This document shows, one piece after another, positions 17,484 to 30,224 of a DNA stretch of 64,000 nucleotides (within the stretch, counting starts at the first letter, position 1; each line of letters opens with the position of its first letter). Under the pieces are notes generated by a model. That model was not told the origin of the DNA and ran no database searches. It saw only the letters and a program-made list of their open reading frames with translations. Position numbers and translations under genes: made by a program. Origin of the DNA: Ziziphus jujuba (Eukaryota > Streptophyta > Magnoliopsida > Rosales > Rhamnaceae); the NCBI RefSeq assembly GCF_031755915.1, contig NC_083383.1, positions 2,298,001 through 2,362,000 of the forward strand. The letters are read 5' to 3'.

Positions 17484-20400
17484 ATGCCTTCGCGCTTCTC
17501 CCCTCTCCTCCGCAACCTCCACTCGCCATTCGCTTCCTCGGTTCGAATGGCGCGTGCTGCTCAACGCGCCGCCGTTGTTCCTCTTAACCTCACCTCAACC
17601 ATCACTTCCTCGTCTCGCACTGCCTCGTATTTAGGCGTTGTTTCCCATGCCAATGGACTCGATGCTTCTTCGGCCTCGAAATTTTCGCTATTCGGTCGGA
17701 GATTTCACGCTCTGTGCGGAGGTGAGCGGGAGGTTCTAAAACCCTTGCGGAAGATTTGCGCTTCGCAGAGGGACTATCGGAAGGTGAGGAGGCGAGCGGC
17801 GAAGAGCAAGGAGAAGGAATTGGAGCTCAATGTCAGCATTTGCATCGAAGAAGATTTGCCTGATGATCCTGAAATTTTGGTATTTCGCTCTCTCACTTGC
17901 TGTTCTCTGCATAAGCTTTTTCCACACCACCACGCCACCACGTGTTTGTGTAAACGTTTCTTACTGTAATATACAGCTGAAATTAAATGTATAATACTCC
18001 ATAGTAGTTATCAAAATGCAGCTCTCTGGTTTCATCTCCCATATTTCGTGCTCGTGAATTTGCATAGCAATTTTAGTTTGAGCTTTTTCTTTTTTTTCTT
18101 CCTCATTTACGTGTATTGGAGGAAACGTTTTGCATAGGAAATGATTCGTAGCTATGTTTTCTGTTATCTGCTTCAGTTAAAAGATTTGTCCAATTCATAG
18201 TTCTTCTTGACTATGCCGCAGAGTATCGCAGAAATACTTCGTTTAAATGTTCCGATGGCCATGAAGTTAGCATTTGAAGGTTTGAAAGATTCAAAGTACA
18301 AAACCAGGGATACTGCTATTAAGGATGTTGGTGGATTTGAAAGTGTTGAGATCTCCTTGCTTCTTTGCAATGATGAATTTATCCGCAAACTTAACAAAGA
18401 ATGGAGGGACGAGGATCATGCTACCGATGTTCTCTCGATGTCACAACATATCCCTGATCTTAAGCTTCCAATTGTAAGTAAATTGTAGTTGTTATTAGAT
18501 GGAAGGGCATATTTTGAGGAATAACACTTTGACATGCTTTGTTTTGCAGCTTATGTTGGGTGACATTGTTATTTCTGTTGAGACAGCGGCAAGACAAGCG
18601 GAGGAAAGAGGACACACTCTCATTGATGAGATACGCATTCTCATGGTTGGTTTATACTATCTTTCAATTGACTTTACTAAATTAAATAACTGGAGTTTTG
18701 GCTGGGACATTGGGAACAGAAAGTGGGTCGTTTTATTCTTAGGGAATATTTAACTGTTTCCTTAGGTTGAAAGAAATAACCACTATAAGGGCCTGGCTGG
18801 CATCAAAAGATGGTGTTTATGTATGTGTGTATTAGCGGTTGTGGTTTTTAATTTCTGTCTGCACAGAAGAGGAGGAAGGTGAAGAGACAAGCGAGGGCAT
18901 ATCGAAGTTGACTATGCTGTCTTTAGCTTATAAGAAGCTCAAAATTTTTTTTTTATTTTTTATTAAAACAATGTTATATAAAATGACAACGTACTGCAGG
19001 TCCATGGGCTCTTACATCTTTTGGGATTTGATCATGAGATTAGTGAAGAGGCAGAAGTGGAAATGGAGAAGGAGGAGGAACATCTCTTAAAAAGTCTTGG
19101 GTGGAAGGGGAAAGGATTAATTCAAAGTGCATATGATGCTGAAACAAATGGCAATTCATATGAGGAAAAAGCTTCAGATGGTAATTTCTCCTTTTATGAG
19201 TTAGATAATTAATATTGTAGTTGGCTTCTTCTTCTATAGATAGACCTTCTGATTTGACATATACTTCATTCATGTCAATGCGACAATGTTCTATACCAAA
19301 GCTAGTAGAGAGAATATCTTACAGGTGAATTGTCAAAAGACAGGAAGAAAGAAGGCAGCCTTCGATTTTATAAGCCAAAGTTCCGTTATATCTTCTGTGA
19401 CATGGATGGTGAGAGCAAGTTTATAATGTTTTGCATGTTTAGTTTCACTCTATTCTTAGCTTGTCTTAATTTGTTACATTATTTTATTTTATTTTATTTT
19501 TTTTTGGTACATACTAGGTACACTGCTAAACAGCAAAAGTCAAATTAGTTCAACAACTGCCAAGGCTTTGAAAGAGGCCTCATCAAGGGGTGTGAAAGTG
19601 GTGATAGCTACAGGAAAAGTAAGAGAAATCTTTCTAATTCAGTATCAGAATAATTTAGCAAGTGTTTTTTAATATCTTGATGCATTTAGTACTTTTTAGT
19701 GATCCGTCTGTTGTAATTTTCTTATGGTTTATTATTTCTGGTATTACTTTTTATATCAGCTTTGTGTTTCTATAAGCTTGATAAATTCTCTGATCCTGGT
19801 TCTTGCTTAATTTCGAAACAGACTCGTCCAGCTGTTATAAGTGCTTTCAAGATGGTAGATTTAACTGGAAATGGTGGCATTGTTTCTGAAGTTTCTCCTG
19901 GGGTTTTCCTACAGGTTTATCGTTTTCCTTTTGAAGTTTTCAATTTTCAATTTGTTTCTTGTTATCTTGAGGTTTAATGTTTCAAAAATTGATCCTATTC
20001 TCTTGGCAAACACTTTTGCATCTGCTATTCAGGTATTTTATCTTTTTATTTTCATTTTTTTAAATCGGGATTACAATAAGTTCTACTTTAAAGGGGAGGA
20101 GGAGGTGACTCAAACCCACGACATTAAAGGTGGGGGTGTGAGGCATACTATGTGGCCAACCTCACTTGTCAGACCTTTTATCTTTATAAATTGGCGTATT
20201 TGTAAGATGTAGATAACTTCCTCACCTTGTCTATACTTGAAAATATTTTCTACCAAATTTTATAAGTAACATTTGTCCCTTGGAAAGATGGGTTAGTCAG
20301 ATATAAGAGGACTATGAAATCCACTTTCATCCCATATATTTTTTTATACTATGCGTGAATAGTGAAATACTATAGTTTCTATAGAGTGAATTATAGACTG

Positions 20401-20777
20401 TGTTCTTAAATTGAAGTATGTCAATCCTAGTTTTTAAAAAAAATTTCAGTACTTACTATCTGTTCTGTACTTAATTTCAGGGGTTGCTTGTTTATGGTAG
20501 ACAAGGTCAGGAAATTAACAGAACGAATTTGGATCTGAATGTCTGCAGAGAGGTAACACTCATCGTATGTTATTATTAACCTGTTCTCATTGATTCATTT
20601 AACGACATGAGATTCCTGTGACTAAAGTATAGGCAATGACTTGAATTTGTTGGAGTCTGTATGTAGGCAACTTCCTTGTAACCTAGTTATCTCTTCCTGG
20701 ATATTTTGTTAAGTTTCTATAGCTTTATTATGAGACCACATTACTATAAATCTGGATTGGCATAATGATTTGTAGGT

Positions 20778-20810
<33 letters not shown>

Positions 20811-22695
20811 AACAATCATTCATTTGGCATTAATAAATATCCATTTCCAACCTGACAAGGTACAGTGCAGTTTTTTAAGGTTTGGATTAAAAGTAAGATA
20901 AACTTCAATATTCATCCTCAACCATAGGGGCAAAATTAGAAAAATATACCACTTCAACTAACTGAGATGGCATGGAAGAATTTATTCCCCAAATGCATGC
21001 CTGCACTATGATGATTTGTCCTTCAAAGTGCAGGCATGCATTTACTCTTGGGAGAATAAGGTTCCACTTATTGCATTGAGCAAGGATCATTGCTTAACTC
21101 TTTTGATCACACAGTGGTTGACTCATCGCATGCTAAAGGTGCCAATGGATTGATAGCATCTTTTTCATACTATTTATTTCTGTTAATCCCAGACTGACTA
21201 CTTCTTAACATTATTATTATGGAAATCTTGGTATATATATTTTAAAAAAAAATGAAGAAGATAGTGATTTGTCCTTCAAAGTGCAGGCATGCATTTACTC
21301 TTGGGAGAATAAAGTTCCACTTATTGCATTCAGCAAGGATCGTTGCTTAACTCTATTTGATCACCCAGTGGTTGACTCATTGCATACTATATATCATGAG
21401 CCAAAGGTGCCAATGGATCGATAGCATCTCTCTCATACTAATTATTTCTGTTAATCCCAGACGGACTTCTTCCTAACATTATTATCATGAAAATCTTTGT
21501 AGGCAGAGATAATTCCTTCAGTTGATCAACTCTTGGCTACTGCTGATGTTCAGGTATAGCCTCTCTCTCTATGGCATAGAGATAGTGAAAGTAACTTCTT
21601 CTTCTTCTTTCTTTCCCTTTTGGATATAGAGAATGTAAAGTTGCTCCCTCAAGTTGGGACCATTTTACTTTTGTTTTGTTTCAAATGGTCTGAAATTCTT
21701 ACTGAGAGTTTATGCATATGCATGACATTTGCCGTTTGGATTGTCCACTCAGTTATACTTGGAAACCCTTAGTTCATTACAACACTTCACTGGAGAAAAA
21801 TTAAAGAACCTGTTTAAAGCCCTTGGACCAGTTTGTTACAGTTTGACATGGTCACAAATATAAGATGAACAAACATAAGGGTTTTTGCTTTGGGTTCTTA
21901 TCGCAAACGCCTTTGGAATGTACAGAAATTGATCTTTGTGGACACTGCTGAGGGAGTCGCTACTTCTCTTAGGCCATACTGGTCAGAAGCAACCAAGGGT
22001 CGTGCTAATTGTGTTCAAGCTGTGCCAGACATGCTTGAAATTGTCCCCCCTGGAACTTCAAAAGGCAGTGGAGTGAAATTGCTGCTTGATCATCTACAAA
22101 TCTCTCCAAAGGAGGTATGGCTAAGTTATTTGTGTTTAGCCGTTTTATCTTCTCTCTCTGGTGAAATTTCTTATATACCTTAATCTATCTATGAAAATCA
22201 CTGCCACCGATTTCAAAATGCTGTTTAAATTTTGCCGAGGTTACAAATGTTCACATATTACCACTGCCAGATAGCACTGCTCCACACTCTGGAGCCTATC
22301 CGCACATGTTTCTGAATTTTCCTGTCATGTCAGCTTGGAAGTTGTCAGACAAAACAGCGACTAGTTAATGGGATATCTTTCATGAAATGGTTGAAATATC
22401 TTTTAGCCAGCCAACCCACAAATGAACTGTGTGAAATTTGTTAATGCTTTTGAGCTCAATACATTTCTAGTATTCATTATATGCTTATTCTGATTCTAGT
22501 ACTAACCATAATAATTTGTTTCTGTAGATAATGGCTATTGGGGATGGGGAAAATGATGTTGAGATGCTTGAGCTGGCCTCTCTAGGCATTGCTCTCAGTA
22601 ATGGATCAGAGAAGACAAAAGGGGTCGCTGATGTAATTGGTGCCAGCAATGACGAAGATGGTGTAGCTGATGCTATTTACCGGTATGCATTCTGA
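17484..22695 (+). CDS. YBEY: Plastid endoribonuclease YbeY fused to a HAD/Cof-type phosphatase
   Basis: Exons 17484-17879, 18222-18473, 18550-18645, 19000-19180, 19325-19408, 19518-19618, 19822-19914, 20481-20552, 21503-21553, 21926-22114 and 22528-22695 give 560 residues. The N-terminus (MPSRFSPLLRN, rich in Ser, Ala and Arg, few acids) looks like a plastid transit peptide. Residues about 120-290 are YbeY (UPF0054), the metal-dependent RNase for rRNA processing, with zinc motif HGLLHLLGFDH (H250, H254, H260). Residues about 330-560 are a Cof-like HAD hydrolase with motif I DMDGTLL (D334, D336), a Thr in VVIATGKTRP and motif IV GDGENDVEML. The same two-domain order is known in Arabidopsis At2g25870. 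The stop follows IYRYAF. The in-frame ATG at 17547 (MARAAQ) is an alternative start. The substrate of the HAD half is not predictable. Confidence 0.93.
20776..20807 (+). repeat. GA microsatellite inside YbeY-HAD intron
   Basis: About 15 AG units within the long intron between the exons ending at 20552 and starting at 21503. Confidence 0.75.
20991..21044. repeat. Perfect 16-bp inverted repeat with 22-bp loop in YbeY-HAD intron
   Basis: AAATGCATGCCTGCAC at 20991-21006 pairs exactly with GTGCAGGCATGCATTT at 21029-21044. A weaker inverted match continues outward on both sides (AATTTATTCCCC against GGGAGAATAAGG). Confidence 0.8.
21012..21501 (+). repeat. Imperfect tandem duplication of intron 3' end (two ~220-235-bp copies)
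   Basis: Copy 1 is about 21012-21231 and copy 2 about 21265-21501. Both run from TGATTTGTCCTTCAAAGTG through GTTAATCCCAGAC to AAATCTT. Copy 2 ends in the working acceptor (TTTGTAG before the exon at 21503); the matching place in copy 1 reads TTGGTATATA and has lost the AG. Copy 2 has a small extra insertion (about 21387-21398). Confidence 0.85.
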
Positions 22696-25157
22696 GCTTC
22701 AAATAAAAAACAGTGGATATTAAGTTGGTTGAGGCATACAGGAATTTATCAAAGTAACTTTTTTGTTTTTCTTTCAATAGAATTTATAAGGTGAACCTAG
22801 CTAAAAGATTGACGAATTTGACAAATTTTGGCATGATATTTGTAAATGACTTCACTCTATTCATAAGCGGGTGATATTACTTGAGAAAATCTAGCAAATA
22901 AAATATACCTATTTTTTAATATTAGAAAATGGACAACCAATGATTATTTGTTTTTATCGTCTGATTATGCTGGTCGGTTTAAGCACTTTTTTTACTATGG
23001 GAATAAGAATAACATCCTCGTATTGTTTTAAAATATTATTTCCAATTTTTTTTTTTTTTTTTGTTGGGGGGGTCTTTCATATATGGACGTTCAATAGCAT
23101 TTTGCTAGTGCGAGTCACCAATCCCGAATTTCACGACTGGAAAGGTGGAAGGGAATTTCATATATGATCTAAATTAGATTTTGCAAATTAGGAGAGCAAA
23201 GCTAAGGCAATGAACATGATCTCTATAAGTTGTTCTCCATCCAAAGGAAGAAGTTACATACACAACCGGAGTTCATCTCATAGAATCTGTTTTTCCGTAG
23301 GTAAAAACACAAAAAATCCTAATAAATAAAACAGAGGACCTCGTCACACACAAGAAAATAAGAAACAAAGTCTTGTCACTTGTGTATTCAAAAGAGAAGA
23401 GCTATGCAGGGGGAGGACGAAAGAAATCCTTTACTGCTAAAGAATTGGAAGAACCCCTGGCGTTTTTCTTTGATATTGTAGTCTTGGGGGAATGTAATGG
23501 TCTATGTCCTCTCTTCACGAAATGGATTTCTTTCGTTGCTAAATCTTTTGCGCAACTCACATCTGAAATGGATGTGAAGGTCTTCGATTTTCCTTGGTAA
23601 TACCTTGACAGCCCCTTCCTGTACATGAAACAACGGGAGGTTTGATTATCGAATTAGAATCTGCACAAGTTTCGGAGCAGTGAAAGAATTGAAGATGTGC
23701 AAGAACCCTTTGTATGAGAAAATCTATAAAGATGGGGCTCTAGGGATGAGGGAGATGATGAAGCTGCATCATCCAGCTAGTCTGATGAAGATGATGATCC
23801 AATAGAATTAGTTGATTCCTCAGAACAGCATGTTATGTGGTTGAAATGAGAATTGGCATCGCCATTGCCACCTGCATTTAGCATTGAATTAATACATACG
23901 TTCTTCAGACTGAAAGAGTGGAGGACCAAAAAAGATTGCTTAGAATTCTTCTTCTTCTTAGCTTCCTTTTGAAATCTAGCCTATTAAGGCCCCTTTTCGA
24001 AGCATCTATGTAAGGAAGCAAAGACAAACAAATTATTTTTCAAATTATAAAAAGAATAAGCTACTATGTTTTATTTAATATTTGGTTTAATTGATTTAGA
24101 GAGTTGTATCCAAAGACCATCTCTTGGAAGTTGGAGCCTTGCAGGCATTTGAGTTAAGAGCCATTACCTACAATAACAAACCAATTTTATGTCTTCATTT
24201 GAGAACTATCGATAATAAAGTTTCTGCTGCAAGGAGAACTTGGCCGTATTGAACAGGTTTAAAAAGCACGATTTGTCTATGCATTAGATCAATGCCAAAA
24301 TTGGATCTTAGTATGCACAAAAAGGCAATTGTGTCAAGGACATAGGTGTTATCAACAAACAAAGCCTCCCAATGTACAGCACAAAATTCTTTGTTTATCC
24401 TCTGCACGGCCGTTTGGACAAAATGTGAATACCGACTGAAATTGCGGATTGTGCCTTATGCAGCATAAAGTGCCTACAGCAATCACTTTAAGTTCCAGGT
24501 CTCAGCTTGGTTAGTTTCCTTGAGGTGATTTTTGTGCTTTTTCATTGTTGAGTTAGAAGTGAACTCTATATTGGAACTCGAAATGGAAATATACCGTATA
24601 TAACTAGTAACTACAGGTACATGTAAAAAGAGACAACGTGTTAGCGACAGCAATTATTTACTTTTATTAATTAGAACATTGTATTTTTAAGTGCATCACT
24701 AGCACTATATATAAGAGAATTTCTAGTCACATTGTCAAATTTTCTACACAGTTTTATTATTTTGAAGTGTCAAAAATGCGCAATTTCTAAATTTTCTTTT
24801 TTTTTTTTTTCTTTTTTAATCTAAATTAATTGCCAACTGCCTTCAATATCCAGTGATTTGCTCAATCGTGGTTGTTCCGAAGTTAGAAACTATCGACAAA
24901 ATTAGTTTACCATGGTTTCAGAAATCTTCATCCATCTTGAACACGTGGATCACACCATTCCCATTGATGCTGGATATAACTGAAGGTTTATGATATTCAA
25001 TGACCCTTTTCTCGAAGAGATTGGTCTTCCCTTGCAATGATATCAGCTCCATCTTGGGTTCTAAATGGTGTAGCTCTTCCCATACCCATTAAAGCACCCA
25101 ACAATCTATCAACCATAGAAAAAAGGGATATTTTTAGCTATTTGATGTTACAAAAAC
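22696..25157. other. Intergenic, no intact gene; scattered coding-like scraps
   Basis: Downstream of YbeY-HAD. Short open stretches occur on the minus strand near 23402-23626, 23800-24000 (Ser-rich, KKKKNSKQS) and 24195-24407, but none is recognisable or has a clear exon structure. They may be decayed gene pieces. Confidence 0.4.
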
Positions 25158-25259
25158 TCACTTTAGGAGCATCAATTTGGGAAGGCACGAATTGGATAAA
25201 ATGCATTGGAATCGGAGTTTTAGAAGAACGTCTACAATTATATCCACCGGCAAATTCAT
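25158..25259 (-). pseudogene. F-box-like N-terminal remnant
   Basis: A 33-codon open stretch begins MNLPVDIIVDVLLKLR, which resembles the first helix of an F-box (typically LPxDIIxDILxRLP), then reads RFQCILSNSCLPKL and stops. The rest of the F-box and any substrate-binding domain are absent or out of frame. It is best seen as a truncated relic; a chance match remains possible. Confidence 0.35.
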
Positions 25260-25764
25260 GAGATTTTGGAAACGAAAAAAGGAAAAAATAAAAATAAAAA
25301 AATTGGATATTTTTAAAATTTCACCTTAAATGGGACAGTATGGAGATGAAATAGAATGAATATATTATGATAATTCAGTATGATAACGCTCAACATCTTT
25401 TATGTCAGAGTTGTCTTTATATTTTTATTTTTATCCGTTTTTCTTTGTTTCTTTCTCCTGTTTATATAACTATTAGCATAGAATGGATCAAAGTTGCAAG
25501 TCGTAATCGTGCTCGTCTTTTGATTGCTATTGACCGGCAAATACAGAAACACACATTTAGGAACACAATATTACTGCTGAAATGCATAGAAAGTGCAGAA
25601 CGCATAGGCAAAACTGAAAGCCAACTTTGCAACTCTGCAAACCACAAAGTGAGATGGCCACAAAATCATTTCAGAACGACTCTGGATCCATTTTTAAATC
25701 ACTCCAATCAAAATCAACACATAGCAAGACAAAGCACTGTGTTGCATACAAATTACTTTGAGAT

Positions 25765-27647
25765 TCAGTTGCTTTGGCGTCTCATGGTTTCTTGAAACTG
25801 GGCATTTCTTCTTGCACACTCTAAGATAGTTTTATCAGCAGTGATGAAGTATGCAGCAACTGATGCTGTTCAGCAATAAAAAAATTATAGGTCAACTTCT
25901 CCATGGTGGGCAAATCCCTCATAATTATCAAATTATGAAAAGTTTGAAAACAGAGTAAATTTAATTATACCAGCAGATATAATGAGTGCCTGTGCTGTAT
26001 AATTGAGGTTTGCCTTTGCCCATGGAATTGCCCGAACAGCAACTAGCTATTTACAAAATAAGGCAAGGATCAGCAAATGGTGAGACCAAAATCTATCCTT
26101 CGACAGAGACATTATAGACTAAGAATGAATAATTCTGTCAACAAAGAAACCGAAACCTTGCTGAAAATAAATAAATTAGCAACTAATCCACACAAGCACG
26201 CAATCCTCTGATTAAAGACTGCACTTGACCATTCCTATAGTTCATCTAGTTATGAATACTGTGTTCGAACAGGTACAAAACACCAAATAGCACTCTAGGA
26301 GTACACTTACAAATAACCTACCCACTACACAACATACAGGAATCATGTAGCTGATTTACAATAACAAATATGCTTCCTTATTCAATATATGAGATGAAAA
26401 AAGACAAGGGATGATACTCATCCAATAGAAAACAATGCACCTTCTCAATAGAATTGAAGTAAACTAACAAGGCATATTTCCATACAAGAAACATCATACG
26501 ACATTTCTATAAATTTTGCTGTGCCAAATGCACATTGAAGTTAACGAAATAAAGAAAATAGCTCTCATCAACTAAAAGACAATGTAAGATAATCGTTTAC
26601 ATTCTACTCTATCCCAAAATGTCGCTGTTTGATCTGTAAAGTTATAAATCTAATTTGAAAGACAAAAAATGCAATAAAATGAAACCCTTTTACATTAAAT
26701 TCAAGTACAGGAAACATCACATACTGTGGGCACAGCACTGGCTACGCATGCAATGGAAGCCGCTTTAAATCCGGCGCGAACACCTTCTGCAGTATCAAGG
26801 AAACTCTAAGCTGATAATTGTAACACGCATTACCAATCACATTGAAAATCAAGACAAATTTTCAGTTTGCTTAATGAGGAAACGCCTAAGGACCCAGAAA
26901 CTTGAAGAAACACGCACTCAAATAAACCTGAATAGATTATTTGCTCGGTTAAGTAACATTAAGAATTGCAACACGCAGGTGCGCCTTTGGATGCATAATT
27001 AATAGAGAATTCACCTCAATTTGGTTGAACTGCAACAGCAAAAGATACAGATCTCTTTGCTTTTCAACAACTATACCCAAATTCAGGTGAACTTAATTAA
27101 CCCAAGCGGCACAAAAGCAAACTCAAATTGAAGATTATTAAGTTGAAATAGCCAGAAACTACCAGTCAGCAAACCAAATAAATCAATCAACCAAAACACA
27201 TCCACACCAATTGCTCGTGGTCAATGCTTCGATGAAACTTTGATCAGATTCTAAGACCATTTATTCCTCCCAAACCAAAAGCGAGTAACTAAATATGTCC
27301 TCCATCTTTTTTTCCTTTTTTTTAAAATTTTTATTTTTCAACAAATCAAAGAAGATACAAACATTATGTAATTACCCCTAATTAATCTCAACACGTGCCA
27401 AGTGTTTAGCATAAATTTCGTTTACATTTTCAAACCATTTCTAGAAAAATCTAGACAGACATTGAAAACAAACAACATAATTGAACAAAAGCATGGATCC
27501 CCTAATGGACCGAATCAGGATTGGAAGAATATAACCTTGCGTACAATTTCTCGCCCTTAAAACTTTTTGTTCTTCAGCTGGCGAAGCAATCACCAAGGCT
27601 TCTCTGTGCTTAATCCAAATGTCCCTCATTTCGGATGGAATCCCCAT
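25765..27647 (-). CDS. Early nodulin 93 (ENOD93)-like protein
   Basis: Small protein of 116 residues. Exons in transcription order: 27647-27536, 26786-26725, 26046-25971 and 25865-25765. It begins MGIPSEMRDIW and holds the ENOD93 core: ALRARNCTQ-like start of the domain (here VLRARNCTQEGVRAGFKAAS across the first junction), a hydrophobic helix (SIACVASAVPTLVAVRAIPW), the family signature AKANLNYTAQALIIS, a second helix and FITADKTILECARRN. The two helices suggest a membrane protein; relatives have been linked to mitochondria and to nitrogen responses, but the biochemical role is not settled. The gene is divergent from the PPR gene, with 471 bp between the start codons, so the two probably share a promoter region. 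Confidence 0.92.
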
Positions 27648-28118
27648 TTTCCCTCTAAAATTATGAGATTGGAGGCCAAGCGCCTAAAACAGAGAGAGTC
27701 GTATTCCAATTTTTGAGTTGCGAGACGGCCTTTTTAGATCTTGTTGGTGAATTGAATCCGGAAACCGCTCGTTTAGCTCTGTCTGTGTGCGCCGCCAACG
27801 CCACGGCCGCCACCTCATTAAAACAAAATACAAGTTGTAAAAACAAATTTTAAAAAAGAAAAAGAAAAAATAATTGAATTTGTTTTCTTGACGTGGATAA
27901 ATACCATTGGTTGTTCCGCTTTAAGGGATTTTGTTCCGCTGCGTAGGATCGTTTCGCAATTCGTCTTCTGTGTGGTCTGAGGTACATCACTGACTCGGTA
28001 AGCGAGTAAGCTAAGTAACGCAAACTCAGCCTTTACCCTTCCCGCCCTGGCTCTTCTCTACGCCCATAACCACCCGAAAGTCACTCACCTCCTGCTAAAA
28101 TGCGCCACCCAGCTTACC

Positions 28119-30005
28119 ATGCGCCATTTGTATCAAATCCAAGCCCAAGTCACAACCAACCCAATCCCTTCCGTCGAGCCGAACCGCATTGCCGTCAAGC
28201 TCATCGGCCTGTGCGCTGCCCACGCTAACATGCGCCACGGTGAACTCATATTCACCCACTACCTCACGAGCACCCCAAACATCTTCGTTTTCAATGCGCT
28301 CCTCAAAGCCTTTGCTCAAAACAATGACTGGCGGAGTACTTTATGTTACTTCAACTACCAATTGCTATTGCCAAATGCTCCGGACCCGGATGAATATACA
28401 TTCACTTCTGTTCTCAAGGCCTGTGCTGGCCTTGCCCAAGCGAGCGAGGGGGAGAAAACTCACTGTTTTGTAGCTAAATATGGGTGCGAGTCAAATCTTT
28501 ACGTTAAGAACTCGCTCATCGATTTGTATTTTAAAGTTGGTTGTTTTGGAATTGCTCAGAAGCTGTTTGATGAAATGGATGTTAGAGATGTTGTTACTTG
28601 GAACACTTTGGTTTCTGGGTATTGTTTGAGTGGACACGTCGATGAGGCCAAGTGTGTCTTTGATAGGATGGTAGAGAAAACTTTAGTTTCTTGGTCGACG
28701 ATGATAAGTGGGTATGCCAAGGTGGGTAATTTGGAGGAAGCTCGACGGCTTTTCAGAGAGATGCCAGAAAGAAATGTGGTGTGTTGGAATGCATTGATCG
28801 CCGGGTACGCCCAGAATGAAAAGTATGCTGATGCCGTGAACGTATTTCGGCAAATGCAACAAGAAGGGGGCTTGGCGCCAAATGATGTAACGCTTGTTAG
28901 TGTGTTGTCAGCTTGTGCTAATCTTGGTGCTCTTGATTTGGGGAAGTGGATTGATAGGTATATAAGACGGAATAGGATGAAATTGGGCCTGTTCTTAGGA
29001 AATGCATTGGCGGATATGTATGCAAAATGTGGATGCATAACAGAGGCTAGGCGGGTTTTTGACATGATGCAGGAGAGAGATGTAATATCTTGGAGTATTA
29101 TTATCACTGGAATGGCCATGCATGGGCACGCAAATGAAGCTTTTGAGTGCTTTAAGGAAATGATCGCTCATGCTGTGAAGCCAAATGAAATAACTTTCAT
29201 GGGGTTGTTGACAGCATGTACTCATGCTGGCTTGGTTGATAAGGGGCTTGATTATTTTCATATGATGGCACCAGCATATGAAATTATTCCCAAAATTGAG
29301 CATTACGGATGTGTGATTGATCTTCTTAGCCGAGCAGGTCGCCTCGATGAAGCAGAGAAGTTAATCAATTCAATGCCTATAAAACCGAATGCTATAGTTT
29401 GGGGAGCATTACTTGGAGGTTGTCGGAAGTTCAAAGACGCTGAAAGGGGACAACGCGTTGTTCATCGAATTCTTGAACTAGACTCTGAGCACTCTGGGAG
29501 CTATGTTTACCTTTCTAATATGTATGCTTCAATGGGTAGGCTTCAGGATGCTGCAAAGTGTAGGTTAAGAATGCGGGACAACGGAGTTACGAAATTACCT
29601 GGCTGTAGTTGGATAGAGATTGGTAACACAGTTTATGAGTTCTTTATGGGCGATCACTCACATCTTCAATCAGAGAAGATATACCTGATGATCAAAGAAC
29701 TAAGATGGAAGATGAAGCTAGCTGGATACAGGCCAAAGACAGACCTTGTAGTGCATAGTATAGATGAAGAAGAGAAGGAGGATGCTTTATCTGTTCATAG
29801 TGAGAAATTGGCCATTGCATTTGGGCTAATCAGTACGAGTGAAGGAACTACCATTCGAATCGTAAAAAATTTGCGAGTTTGCAACGATTGTCATGATGCA
29901 ACAAAAATAATCTCTCAAATTGTTAAGCGAGAGATTATTGTTCGAGATAGGAGCCGCTTCCATCATTTCAAAGATGGTAGATGTTCTTGTAATGATTATT
30001 GGTAA
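28119..30005 (+). CDS. Pentatricopeptide repeat protein, PLS class with E/E+ and DYW domain
   Basis: Intronless, 628 residues, as usual for this family. Tandem PPR motifs cover about residues 45-460 (for example [21 protein letters not shown] and [14 protein letters not shown]), then an E region ([19 protein letters not shown]) and a C-terminal DYW cytidine deaminase with HSE (H560, E562), CNDCHDA (C588, C591) and CSCNDYW at the very end. Proteins like this bind organellar RNA and edit C to U; the target site and organelle cannot be read here. The start at 28119 is the first in-frame ATG, but the frame is open for 39 codons upstream (from 28002) and reads protein-like ([16 protein letters not shown]) without an ATG, so the annotated N-terminus may be shorter than in relatives. 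Confidence 0.93.
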   Translation: MRHLYQIQAQVTTNPIPSVEPNRIAVKLIGLCAAHANMRHGELIFTHYLTSTPNIFVFNALLKAFAQNNDWRSTLCYFNYQLLLPNAPDPDEYTFTSVLKACAGLAQASEGEKTHCFVAKYGCESNLYVKNSLIDLYFKVGCFGIAQKLFDEMDVRDVVTWNTLVSGYCLSGHVDEAKCVFDRMVEKTLVSWSTMISGYAKVGNLEEARRLFREMPERNVVCWNALIAGYAQNEKYADAVNVFRQMQQEGGLAPNDVTLVSVLSACANLGALDLGKWIDRYIRRNRMKLGLFLGNALADMYAKCGCITEARRVFDMMQERDVISWSIIITGMAMHGHANEAFECFKEMIAHAVKPNEITFMGLLTACTHAGLVDKGLDYFHMMAPAYEIIPKIEHYGCVIDLLSRAGRLDEAEKLINSMPIKPNAIVWGALLGGCRKFKDAERGQRVVHRILELDSEHSGSYVYLSNMYASMGRLQDAAKCRLRMRDNGVTKLPGCSWIEIGNTVYEFFMGDHSHLQSEKIYLMIKELRWKMKLAGYRPKTDLVVHSIDEEEKEDALSVHSEKLAIAFGLISTSEGTTIRIVKNLRVCNDCHDATKIISQIVKREIIVRDRSRFHHFKDGRCSCNDYW

Positions 30006-30176
30006 CAACAGCTAACATTCTGAGGGATGCAGGTGAAGTGGTTTCTCTATTTTTCCGATGAAATGAGAGTTTCTTCATATGTTGTATATAGAACCAGATA
30101 AGAGTTCTCGGCAAAGAACCGAGTTTAGTCCTTCTGTGCGTGTGGAGGTTTAGCTTCTCTTTATTATTTATTTATT

Positions 30177-30224
<48 letters not shown>

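Noticed and set aside
20029..20210. Open frame in a YbeY-HAD intron with GGGVRHTMWPTSL
   Set aside because: It is within an intron with no splice support; the GACTCAAACCCACGAC-like text resembles common dispersed repeat sequence but has no definable ends.
23373..24407. Possible genes on either strand (for example Ser-rich or KKKKNSK-rich frames)
   Set aside because: The frames are short and broken, and no domain is recognisable; only noted as possible relics.
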